In this document: positions 1-7,770 of the stretch, piece after piece | How the letters are laid out: each line of letters opens with the position of its first letter | Numbering within the stretch: the stretch's first letter is position 1 | Origin: Bacteroidota bacterium | GTDB lineage: Bacteria > Bacteroidota > Bacteroidia > Bacteroidales > PUMT01 | DNA length: 10,738 nt | Direction of reading: 5' to 3' | NCBI GenBank assembly: GCA_003556985.1 | Contig: PWPZ01000047.1 | Span: 1 to 10,738 of the forward strand | The notes under the pieces: model-generated | What the model was told of the DNA's origin: nothing | Seen by the model: only the letters and a program-made list of their open reading frames with translations | The model's database searches: none | Program-made: the position numbers and the translations under genes

Positions 1-3000
1 ACTATAATAATATGGAAGGAAACTCACCCACATCGGAGCAGTCGCCCGAAGCCTACCCCACATCGGCAAGTACCCTTCCCAATACCGAAGATATCAACCG
101 CGACAACACACTGAATAAATCGGAGGCTTATTACCAGTACCGCATCAGCCTGAGGCCGGAAGATTTGCGGGTGGGGCATAACTATGTGGTGGATTCGGTG
201 CGCACTTCAGTAAAATTTCCCAATGGTGAGAATTCCGGAGTGAACTGGTATCAGTTTAAAATCCCGCTTTCCGATTATGAAAATGCAGTGGGACCCATTC
301 AGGACTTCAAGTCAATAAGATTCATGAGAATGTTTTTGACTGGTTTTGAAGATCCTGTTATCCTCAGGTTTGCCCGTCTCGACCTTGTGAGAAGCGACTG
401 GAGGCAATACTATCATTCCCTGATGGACGGTCAGGAAGGATTGTCTTCTCCCGAACCGGTAAGAGGAAATTTTGATATTTCGGCGGTCAATATTGAAGAA
501 AATGCCAGCAAAACTCCTGTAAATTATGTATTGCCTCCTGGAATCGACAGGGTAATTGACCCCACAAATCCCCAGCTTCAGCAGCTTAACGAACAATCCA
601 TGGTGCTTAAGGTTGATGACCTCGAAGACGGTGATGCAAGGGCTGCTTTTAAAAATATAAATCTTGATATCCGGCAGTACAGAAAAATTCAAATGGAGGT
701 CCATGCAGCAGCCCTGCCCGGTCAGCAGTTGAATGACAATGACCTCACAATGTTTATAAGGCTGGGTACCGATTACAGGAACAACTACTACGAATATGAA
801 ATACCTCTGAAAGTAACCCCTCCCGGTCGGTATAACAATGACAGGGAGAGTGACAGGGAGATTGTATGGCCTGAAGATAACAGGCTGGATATCGAGCTGG
901 ATATATTCCAGGAGTTAAAACAGGAGAGAAACAGGCAGATGCAGGTTTCAGGCTCCAATATTACTATTTCAACGGTGTTTGCGCGGATGGACGGGGAAAA
1001 TCAGGTGAAGATAGTGGGGAATCCCAATCTCAGCAATGTGCGAACTATAATGATAGGCGTACGTAATCCAAACCACCTCAGCAACCCACTTGACGGTGAC
1101 GACGGTTTAGCCAAATCGGGAGAAATATGGGTAAACGAATTGCGACTTACTAATTTTAACGAACAAGGTGGCTGGGCCGGTAATGCAAGGCTTTCGGCCC
1201 GTCTGGCTGATTTCGGAAACATAACCGTTGCCGGCTCCAGCAGTCAGCCGGGATTTGGCAGTATCGAGAAAAAAGTAAACGAGAGGCAGCAGGAGAACAT
1301 TAATCAGTATGATATATCATCCAACCTGGAACTCGGGAAATTTTTTCCTGACAATGCCGGGGTAAGGATACCCCTGTATATGGGATATTCGGAAGGCTTT
1401 GTCAATCCTAAATACAATCCCCTGGATCCTGATATTCATCTTAGTGATGCCCTGGATGCTGCTCCGACCCGCCATCAGAGGGATTCAATAAGAGATATGG
1501 CGCAGGATTATACCAGGCGCAAGAGCCTGAATTTTACCAATGTCCAGGTAGCCCCTGCCGAATCATCAGAGAGGTTTTACAGTATCAGCAACTGGTCGCT
1601 AAGCTATTCGTTCAATGAGACGCTGGGCAGGAATATAAATACCGATTACAGGGTGCAGCGGAATCACAGGGCAGGTATTAATTATAATTATACCACCCAG
1701 CCACAGAATGTCACTCCCTTCAGCGGGGTAAGCTTTCTTAATTCTCCGGCTTTCAGGCTCCTGCGGGATTTTAATTTTTATTATTCTCCTTCTTTCCTGT
1801 CTTTCAGAACCGATCTTACCCGGCACTACAGGGCTATCCAGTTAAGGAATATCAATAATCCTGAATTTTTGATATTCCCCACCTATCAGAAGGATTTTCA
1901 CTGGAACCGGTTTTATGATATGCGCTTTGATCTGACCAGGCAACTGCGGCTGGAGTTTTCCGCCACCAACACTGCCCGTATTGACGAGCCGGAAGGTATA
2001 GTCGACAGGTACAGGGATCCCGGCGGTTATCAGCACTGGAAGGATTCTGTAATGATAAATCTTAAGAACCTCGGCCGTACAACCCAGTACAATCATTCGG
2101 CAAACCTGACCTATAACCTGCCCCTCAACAAGATACCTTTTTTAAACTGGGTAAATATTACTGCCAGATATAATGCTACTTACGGGTGGGATGCAGGCAT
2201 GATACTACCCGATTCGCTGAATATAAACCTGGGTAATGTAATTAAGAACAGCAATACCGCCCAACTGAACGGCCAGTTTAATATGGTCAATTTGTATAAT
2301 AAAATTGGCTATTTTCAGCAGGTTAACCAGAAAAACCGGCAGGCTGCCGGAGGAAATCAGGCGCCACAGCAACCTGAAGTCCGCCGCGTGAGGTATGAAA
2401 GAAGCAACGTCAATCTCACGGCTGGTGAACCGCATACAATTAACCACAACCTGAATACCTCAGATGTGGTTATCCGTATCCTCGACGGTCAGGGCAGGCC
2501 TGTCAGAGGTACAAGTGAAATACTAAGCGACAGGAGGGTTCGCTATACGGTTTCTTCTGATGTTGAGAATGCGACCATCACGGTCGAAGGAAATGTTGAA
2601 GTCGAGGAGACGATCCTTTCGATGATTGCCGAGCATGGTTCCAGGCTTCTGATGTCGGTCAGGAATATCAGCCTGTCTTATTCGCAAACCGAGGGAACGC
2701 TTCTCCACGGATACCTGCCCGGCACCGATATTCTGGGTACCCAGGAGGTTAATAATAACTTTGCACCCGGTCTGCCGTTTATCTTTGGTTATCAGGATGA
2801 GGATTTTGCATGGAAATCAATAAGAAGAGACTGGCTCACTACCGATACCACGCTTAATGAGCCCTTTATGATGAGCCATAATAACACATTTAACCTGAGG
2901 ACTACCATTGAGCCTATCGCCGGACTGCGTATCGATCTTAATGCCGGCCGCACTTTTGTCGAGAATATGCAGGAATATTATTACGCCGACAGATTCGGTA

Positions 3001-4022
3001 ATTTCAATTCCGGCAGCAGGATCAATTCAGGAAATTTCAATATGAGTTTCATGTCATGGAGAACTGCTTTTGAACGACCATCTGCTGATAATAATTATTT
3101 CTCGCAGGCGTATGAAGACTTTAACAATTACAGGAGAATTATTGCCGGCCGACTTGCTGCTGAAAGGGGTTATTCGGAAAACTATGATCCCGGTGCCTTG
3201 AATGAGGAGGAATTTCCCGACGGCTACGGCAGTTTGTCCCAGGAGGTTTTAATGCCCGCCTTTATGGCAGCATATGGCAGCGTTGACCCTGAAGATGTAA
3301 CATTACGCACATTCCCGGTTTTGCCATTACCAAACTGGACAATAAGGTATGACGGACTTTCCCGTATACCTCTTCTTAACCGTATTATGCAGACTGCAAA
3401 TATTAATCATGCCTACCGGTCAACCTACAGCATAACCAATTATTTAACCAACCTCAGATACTCCCCAGGAGATGACGGATTCAGCTATGTCAGGGATAAC
3501 GCCAGGATAAACTTTATCCCTCAGTACGATATCTCTTCGGTTGCGATAAGCGAACAGTTCAATCCGCTGATAAATATTGACATTACCTGGAACAATAATT
3601 TCACCTCCAGGGCAGAGTTCCGTAAAACCCGTAATGTATCACTTAGCCTGGCCAATAACCAGATATCGGAACTCAAAAGTGAAGAGATAATTGTTGGCGT
3701 CGGCTACCGGTTCAGGGATGTTCAGATTATCTACCGGGCAGGGGGAAATCAGAGAGAACTTAGCAGCGACCTTAATGTGAGGGCCGACCTTTCCGTCAGA
3801 GAAAACCTGACCATTGTCCGCCGTCTTGCCGAGGAAGGAATCCAGCCTACTGCAGGGCAAACTGTAATATCGGTTAATGCTTCGGCCGATTATGTAATCA
3901 GTCACCGCTTTGATGTAAGGGTATTCATTGACCGTGTTGTAAACAGGCCAATTGTAAGCTTATCTTATCCCACTACCAACACAAGTGTGGGATTTAGTTT
4001 AAGATTCAGGCTTATCCAGTGA
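1..4022 (+). CDS. sprA: SprA, type IX secretion outer-membrane translocon (C-terminal part, 5' end outside window)
   Basis: The frame is open to the left edge (first full codon at 3), so the ATG at 12 is internal. SprA proteins are usually about 2,300-2,500 residues, so the visible 1,339 codons are roughly the C-terminal 55 percent. SprA (Sov in Porphyromonas) forms the very large beta-barrel through which type IX secretion substrates cross the outer membrane; in gliding species it is also needed for motility. Residues below are counted from the ATG at 12. Two SprA-type modules are visible at about 35-130 (RPEDLRVGHNYVVDSV, then WYQFKIPL) and 200-310 (FIRLGTDYRNNYYEYEIPL). They are followed by GEIWVNELRLTNF at 370 and then a long run of aromatic, alternating segments typical of barrel strands. 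The late segment APGLPFIFGYQDEDFAW and the closing SVGFSLRFRLIQ fit the family. A beta-rich insert lies at about 790-867. The stop is TGA at 4020-4022. The family call is from recognised motifs, not a search. Confidence 0.96.
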   Translation, partial: YNNMEGNSPTSEQSPEAYPTSASTLPNTEDINRDNTLNKSEAYYQYRISLRPEDLRVGHNYVVDSVRTSVKFPNGENSGVNWYQFKIPLSDYENAVGPIQDFKSIRFMRMFLTGFEDPVILRFARLDLVRSDWRQYYHSLMDGQEGLSSPEPVRGNFDISAVNIEENASKTPVNYVLPPGIDRVIDPTNPQLQQLNEQSMVLKVDDLEDGDARAAFKNINLDIRQYRKIQMEVHAAALPGQQLNDNDLTMFIRLGTDYRNNYYEYEIPLKVTPPGRYNNDRESDREIVWPEDNRLDIELDIFQELKQERNRQMQVSGSNITISTVFARMDGENQVKIVGNPNLSNVRTIMIGVRNPNHLSNPLDGDDGLAKSGEIWVNELRLTNFNEQGGWAGNARLSARLADFGNITVAGSSSQPGFGSIEKKVNERQQENINQYDISSNLELGKFFPDNAGVRIPLYMGYSEGFVNPKYNPLDPDIHLSDALDAAPTRHQRDSIRDMAQDYTRRKSLNFTNVQVAPAESSERFYSISNWSLSYSFNETLGRNINTDYRVQRNHRAGINYNYTTQPQNVTPFSGVSFLNSPAFRLLRDFNFYYSPSFLSFRTDLTRHYRAIQLRNINNPEFLIFPTYQKDFHWNRFYDMRFDLTRQLRLEFSATNTARIDEPEGIVDRYRDPGGYQHWKDSVMINLKNLGRTTQYNHSANLTYNLPLNKIPFLNWVNITARYNATYGWDAGMILPDSLNINLGNVIKNSNTAQLNGQFNMVNLYNKIGYFQQVNQKNRQAAGGNQAPQQPEVRRVRYERSNVNLTAGEPHTINHNLNTSDVVIRILDGQGRPVRGTSEILSDRRVRYTVSSDVENATITVEGNVEVEETILSMIAEHGSRLLMSVRNISLSYSQTEGTLLHGYLPGTDILGTQEVNNNFAPGLPFIFGYQDEDFAWKSIRRDWLTTDTTLNEPFMMSHNNTFNLRTTIEPIAGLRIDLNAGRTFVENMQEYYYADRFGNFNSGSRINSGNFNMSFMSWRTAFERPSADNNYFSQAYEDFNNYRRIIAGRLAAERGYSENYDPGALNEEEFPDGYGSLSQEVLMPAFMAAYGSVDPEDVTLRTFPVLPLPNWTIRYDGLSRIPLLNRIMQTANINHAYRSTYSITNYLTNLRYSPGDDGFSYVRDNARINFIPQYDISSVAISEQFNPLINIDITWNNNFTSRAEFRKTRNVSLSLANNQISELKSEEIIVGVGYRFRDVQIIYRAGGNQRELSSDLNVRADLSVRENLTIVRRLAEEGIQPTAGQTVISVNASADYVISHRFDVRVFIDRVVNRPIVSLSYPTTNTSVGFSLRFRLIQ

Positions 4023-4044
4023 CAACTTTTAGCTTACGGGAAGG

Positions 4045-4061
4045 TTTTTTTGATAAAAAAA
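4045..4061. repeat. T7-GAT-A7 palindrome upstream of gcvH
   Basis: Seven T (4045-4051), GAT, then seven A (4055-4061) form a perfect AT-only inverted repeat 23 bases after the sprA stop. As RNA it would be weak. As DNA it is a bendable A-tract or T-tract that could act as an upstream promoter element for gcvH. It overlaps the possible -33 box, and its function is not shown by the sequence. Confidence 0.5.
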
Positions 4062-4074
4062 TTGCTTACTTTTG
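4049..4074 (+). promoter_or_regulatory. Candidate Bacteroidota-type promoter for gcvH
   Basis: TACTTTTG at 4067-4074 matches the Bacteroidota -7 consensus TAnnTTTG exactly. The nearest TTTG that could serve as -33 box is at 4049-4052, which leaves a 14-base spacer, shorter than the usual 19-21. The T tract beginning at 4045 would give 18 bases but without the G. Transcription would start near 4080, giving a leader of about 40 bases before the gcvH ATG. The -7 box is clear; the -33 assignment is weak. Confidence 0.45.
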
Positions 4075-4095
4075 AAAAGATAAGCATTATCTTTT
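4075..4095. repeat. Perfect 9-3-9 inverted repeat just downstream of the gcvH -7 box
   Basis: AAAAGATAA (4075-4083), GCA, TTATCTTTT (4087-4095) is a perfect inverted repeat directly abutting the candidate -7 box. It would overlap the transcription start of gcvH, so it could be an operator. Alternatively it is a weak AU-rich hairpin ending the sprA transcript, since T-rich sequence follows (to 4100). With only one G-C pair per arm it is a poor intrinsic terminator. Confidence 0.5.
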
Positions 4096-4120
4096 TATTT
4101 CACCTTCAAAATGAATAGTT

Positions 4121-4501
4121 ATGGAGATTCCAGCTGAACTTAAGTACACAAAAGATCATGAATGGATTCGCCAGGAATCCGGTGAGGCAATTGTAGGGAT
4201 TACAGAATTTGCCCAGGGGGAGCTTGGCGATATAGTTTTTATTGAGATTGAAACAGAGGGCGAAACCCTGGAAAAGGATGAGGTTTTCGGAACAATAGAA
4301 GCTGTCAAGACAGTATCAGATCTTTTCATGCCTGTTTCCGGCAAAATTACCGGCGTCAATTCCAAACTTGCAGATACTCCCGACATTGTCAATAAGGATC
4401 CTTACAATGAAGGTTGGATGATCAAAATAAAAATGGATGATTCCGGTCAGTTTGATGATTTGCTTACCGCTGATCAGTACCGGGAACTGATTGAAAGCTG
4501 A
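4121..4501 (+). CDS. gcvH: Glycine cleavage system H protein (lipoyl carrier)
   Basis: This 126-residue protein has normal length for GcvH. It carries the lipoyl group that shuttles the aminomethyl intermediate from the P protein (glycine decarboxylase) to the T protein and is reoxidised by the L protein, in the cytoplasm. The whole chain is the lipoyl-like fold: KYTKDHEWIR at 8-17, GITEFAQGELGDIVFIE at 26-42, and the lipoylation loop FGTIEAVKTVSDL at 56-68 with the modified lysine at residue 63. The glycine-rich end NEGWMIKI at 96-103 is also typical. The start is fixed by the family N-terminus; no Shine-Dalgarno is present, and the leader is A/T rich. A second ATG at 4111 in another frame opens an eight-codon frame that overlaps this start and stops at 4135-4137. 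The genes for P, T and L proteins are not in the window. A gcvH next to sprA is, as I recall, a common arrangement in Bacteroidota. The gene ends facing infB. Confidence 0.98.
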   Translation: MEIPAELKYTKDHEWIRQESGEAIVGITEFAQGELGDIVFIEIETEGETLEKDEVFGTIEAVKTVSDLFMPVSGKITGVNSKLADTPDIVNKDPYNEGWMIKIKMDDSGQFDDLLTADQYRELIES

Positions 4502-4516
4502 GGTTCCCCGAATAAA

Positions 4517-4561
4517 TTACCGGGAAGATCCGGAGAGTTTTTATGCTCCGCTTCCCGGTAA
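4517..4561. terminator. Two-part hairpin between convergent gcvH and infB, probable bidirectional terminator
   Basis: TTACCGGGAAG (4517-4527) pairs perfectly with CTTCCCGGTAA (4551-4561). Inside it CGGAG (4531-4535) pairs with CTCCG (4546-4550), leaving a 10-base loop AGTTTTTATG and a three-base bulge ATC on the left side only. It starts 16 bases after the gcvH stop and lies 38 bases beyond the infB stop. No long U tract follows on the plus strand (AATCTCAATC). On the minus strand the run after the stem is moderately T-rich (TTTATTCGG). The position between converging genes supports termination or 3'-end protection of both transcripts. Confidence 0.7.
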
Positions 4562-4599
4562 ATCTCAATCGCATTCCAGCACAAGATTATTAATTTGTG

Positions 4600-7500
4600 T
4601 CAAAGTGTCTTTTTGTACTCCACTTCACGGTAACCTTCGATAATATCTCCAACTTTAATATCGTTAAAATTGGCAATATTGAGACCGCATTCATACCCGG
4701 AATTTACCTCTTTCACATCATCCTTAAATCGTTTAAGTGATCCGAGTTCTCCGGTATAAACCACAATTCCGTCCCGAATCAGACGTACCCTGGTATTTCT
4801 GTGAATCTTCCCGTCTTTCACGAAACAACCGGCTACAGTTCCCACCTTGGTGATTTTGAAAGTATCCCTGACTTCCAGGGTGGTAACAATTTCCTCCTTG
4901 ATCTCAGGAGAGAGCATTCCTTCCATTGCCGATCTTATTTCATTTATCGCATCGTAGATAATTGAATACAGTCTTATGTCAATTTCTTCTTTTTCGGCAA
5001 GTTTCCTGGCACTCATCGAAGGCCTTACCTGGAAGCCGACAACAATGGCATTTGATGCTGCGGCAAGAAGAATGTCCGATTCGGAAATCTGTCCAACAGC
5101 CTTATGGATGATTCTTACCTGGATCTCTTCTGTTGAGAGCTTAATAAGTGAATCTGACAAAGCTTCAACTGAACCATCAACATCTCCTTTAACAATGATA
5201 TTCAGCTCCTGGAAATTACCTATGGCAATACGCCGGCCAATCTCATCAAGGGTTATATGCTTCTGGGTTCGCAGTCCCTGTTCCCGTTGTAATTGCTCCC
5301 GTTTGTTGGCAATATCCCTGGCTTCTTTATCAGTACTCATGACATTGAAGTTATCTCCTGCCTGGGCTGCTCCGTTGAGTCCCAGGATCAGGGCAGGGGT
5401 TGCCGGTCCGGCTTCCCTGATGGGCTTGCCCCTTTCGTTATTCATGGCTTTCACATGGCCGTAATGAGTCCCTGCAAGTACAATATCCCCAAGCTTCAAT
5501 GTGCCTGATTGCACCAGAATGGTAGTGATATAACCCCTTCCCTTATCCAGTTCTGATTCAACCACGGTTCCTGTTGCCTTTTTGTTCGGATTGGCCTTTA
5601 ATTCCAGTATTTCAGCCTCCAGCAATACCTTTTCAAGTAAGAGGTCAACATTGTTGCCCTCTTTGGCAGATATTTCCTGCACCTGGTATTTACCGCCCCA
5701 GTCCTCTGTCAGAAAGTTCATGTTTGCAAGTTGCTCCTTAATCTTTTCCGGGTTTGCACCGGGCTTATCAATTTTATTTAAGGCAAACACAATTGGCACT
5801 CCGGCAGCATGGGCGTGATTGATTGCTTCAACCGTCTGGGGCATTACGCTGTCATCGGCAGCAATAACAATAATCGCAATGTCGGTAATTTTTGCTCCTC
5901 GTGCCCTCATGGCAGTAAATGCTTCATGGCCGGGTGTGTCAAGGAAAGTTATAGTCTTGTCATTCTCCAGTTCAACGTTGTAGGCACCGATATGCTGGGT
6001 AATACCCCCGGCTTCTCCTGCAATAACGTTAGCGCTTCTTACAAAGTCCAGAAGAGATGTCTTGCCGTGGTCAACATGACCCATAACTGTTACAATTGGG
6101 GGGCGATCGACAAGAAGCGCATCATCTTCGGCCTCAACCTCTTCGGGTACGTCATTCTGAAGGTCAACACTGACAAATTCGGTTTTGTATTCGTATTCTT
6201 CGGCAACAAGTGCTATTGTTTCTGCATCAAGCCGCTGATTTATAGATACAAAAAGCCCCAGGCTCATACAGGAAGCAATAATATCGGTTACCGGAACATC
6301 CATCATGTTTGCCAGTTCATTTACGGTAACAAACTCGGTTACTTTCAGGGTTTTCTGTTCGAGTTCCTGTTTTTCCGATTCTTCCTGTTGTTTAATGTTT
6401 TGCAGTTCCCGTTTGTCCCTGCGGTATTTGGCCCCTTTCGACTTGCTTTTGGAGGTTAGCCTGGATAATGTATCCTTGATCTGCTTCTGGACATCCTCTT
6501 CACTGATCTCGTTTCTAACCGGTCTTTTCTTGCTTTTTCTTGCCTTTTGTTTCTGGCTGTCATCTGCCGTATGGTGGGGCCTTCTGGCATTATCATCTTT
6601 TGCGCCGGCCTGAATTTTCGGTGAATCCTTCCTGATTCGTTTTCTTTTCTTTTTCTTCCCTCTTTCAGTATCACTGGAAGAAGCTACAGGTTTTTTCTTT
6701 GCCTTTTCAGGCAGGTCAATTTTGCCAACCACGGTAGGACCGGACAGCTTTGTTCTTTTGTGTTTGAAAATATCATCTTCTGCCTTTTCCTTGCCGGCAA
6801 CTTTTTCCTGTTCGGGAATTTCGGCAACCGGCTTTTCTTCCAGCGGCTTTTCCTCTACCGGCTTTTCCTTTTCGGGAATTTCGGCAACCGGTTTTTTCTC
6901 TGCCGGTTTTTCCTTTTCAGGAACTTCGGCAGCCGGCTCTTCTTTTTTTGTTTTTTCCTTTTCAGGAACTTCGGCAACCGGCTTTTCCTCTGCCGGCTCT
7001 TCCTCCATCGGCTTTCTTTCTGCTGGCTTTTCTTTGACAGCTTCTTCTTTAGGTTCTTCTTTTCTGGCGGCTTTTTCTTCCGAAGCTTTTTCCGGTTTTG
7101 CTACTTTCTCTTCTTCCCGCTTTTTCGGCCTCATTTTCTGGTCGAAGGAGTCAAGATCCAGTTTACCCAGAATTTTTACTCCGGGTGCGCCTGATTGCTT
7201 TTCAGTTTTTTCTTTTTCAGCTTTTGTGGTAGTTTTTTCTTTTTCACCGGCATCGGAAGGTTCTTTTACTTTTTCCGGAGCGACTTCTTTTTCTGAAATG
7301 TCTTTTTCATCCTTTCCGGCAACCGGCTCTGCAGGCACTTCAGGTTTTGGGGCGGTTTTTGGCTGAGCCGGTTTTTTGGAACCGGAATCTTTTATTAATA
7401 CCTCATCATCACTGTCGGCAGCCTCTGCTTCATCCTTAACTTCAGGTTTTTTGTCCTCATCACCAAGGGAAACGCTGTCTTTCATTTCACGGGAAATCCT

Positions 7501-7710
7501 TCGGCTGATCTTTTCAGATTCCTTTTTCAGATTAATTTCAGAACTGAATTCTTTTACTAAAAGGAGATACTGTTCTTCAGTTATCTTGGTGTTCGGATTT
7601 GGATTAACCTCATGACCCTTTTTCCTGAGAAAATCCACAAGTGTGGATATCCCCAGGTTCAATTCTCTGGCTACTTTACTAAGTCTTTTTACAGTAATGA
7701 CTTCTGACAT
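4600..7710 (-). CDS. infB: Translation initiation factor IF-2
   Basis: This 1,036-residue cytoplasmic GTPase positions fMet-tRNA on the 30S subunit and promotes subunit joining. Order of parts: an IF2_N helical module at about 3-50 (KRLSKVARELNLGIS); a long Lys/Glu/Pro-rich linker at about 55-440, including a pentapeptide repeat at 229-303; a second IF2_N-like module at 458-505 (VTVNELANMMDVPVTDI); then the G domain. All G motifs are intact: G1 GHVDHGKT 544-551, G2 GGITQ 568-572, G3 DTPGHE 591-596, G4 NKID 645-648, G5 SAK 681-683. Domains II and III and the C-terminal fMet-tRNA-binding domain follow, ending with YECGLNIANFNDIKVGDIIE near 1006-1025. The length exceeds that of E. coli IF-2 (890) because of the linker, as is common in Bacteroidota. 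It lies 60 bases after nusA in the same direction and is probably co-transcribed. AGAGAG about 10 bases before the ATG is a possible weak ribosome-binding site. Confidence 0.99.
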   Translation of the reverse strand: MSEVITVKRLSKVARELNLGISTLVDFLRKKGHEVNPNPNTKITEEQYLLLVKEFSSEINLKKESEKISRRISREMKDSVSLGDEDKKPEVKDEAEAADSDDEVLIKDSGSKKPAQPKTAPKPEVPAEPVAGKDEKDISEKEVAPEKVKEPSDAGEKEKTTTKAEKEKTEKQSGAPGVKILGKLDLDSFDQKMRPKKREEEKVAKPEKASEEKAARKEEPKEEAVKEKPAERKPMEEEPAEEKPVAEVPEKEKTKKEEPAAEVPEKEKPAEKKPVAEIPEKEKPVEEKPLEEKPVAEIPEQEKVAGKEKAEDDIFKHKRTKLSGPTVVGKIDLPEKAKKKPVASSSDTERGKKKKRKRIRKDSPKIQAGAKDDNARRPHHTADDSQKQKARKSKKRPVRNEISEEDVQKQIKDTLSRLTSKSKSKGAKYRRDKRELQNIKQQEESEKQELEQKTLKVTEFVTVNELANMMDVPVTDIIASCMSLGLFVSINQRLDAETIALVAEEYEYKTEFVSVDLQNDVPEEVEAEDDALLVDRPPIVTVMGHVDHGKTSLLDFVRSANVIAGEAGGITQHIGAYNVELENDKTITFLDTPGHEAFTAMRARGAKITDIAIIVIAADDSVMPQTVEAINHAHAAGVPIVFALNKIDKPGANPEKIKEQLANMNFLTEDWGGKYQVQEISAKEGNNVDLLLEKVLLEAEILELKANPNKKATGTVVESELDKGRGYITTILVQSGTLKLGDIVLAGTHYGHVKAMNNERGKPIREAGPATPALILGLNGAAQAGDNFNVMSTDKEARDIANKREQLQREQGLRTQKHITLDEIGRRIAIGNFQELNIIVKGDVDGSVEALSDSLIKLSTEEIQVRIIHKAVGQISESDILLAAASNAIVVGFQVRPSMSARKLAEKEEIDIRLYSIIYDAINEIRSAMEGMLSPEIKEEIVTTLEVRDTFKITKVGTVAGCFVKDGKIHRNTRVRLIRDGIVVYTGELGSLKRFKDDVKEVNSGYECGLNIANFNDIKVGDIIEGYREVEYKKTL
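6802..7026 (-). repeat. Fifteen tandem pentapeptide repeats (15-bp period) in the IF-2 linker
   Basis: IF-2 residues 229-303 divide without remainder into 15 five-residue units, 14 of which begin with proline: for example PAEEK, PVAEV, PEKEK, PVAEI, PLEEK; the exception is TKKEE. The DNA shows the same period: on the plus strand the block starting TTCGGGAATT or TTCAGGAACT recurs at 6811, 6871, 6916 and 6961, spacings of 60, 45 and 45 bases, all multiples of 15. The segment is predicted to be disordered and highly charged. Such a tract is likely to expand or contract by replication slippage. Confidence 0.85.
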
Positions 7711-7770
7711 ATTATGATCTCTCTGTTTTTATAAATTTCCGCTAATAATGGCTTGACGTTTATAACAAAA

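Noticed and set aside
312..704. Minus-strand open frame of 130 codons inside sprA, and several shorter ones along sprA.
   Set aside because: All are antisense to a continuous, family-typical SprA frame and show no recognisable features.
5809..6459. 216-codon plus-strand open frame opposite the IF-2 G domain.
   Set aside because: It is antisense to highly conserved G-domain codons and has no recognisable protein features; chance open frame.
6722..7366. Long plus-strand open frames rich in Ser, Phe and Gly opposite infB, with apparent repeats (GFSSTGFSFSGISATGF-like).
   Set aside because: They are the complement of the Lys/Glu/Pro-rich IF-2 linker; the repeats are the shadow of the pentapeptide repeat, and nothing indicates independent coding.
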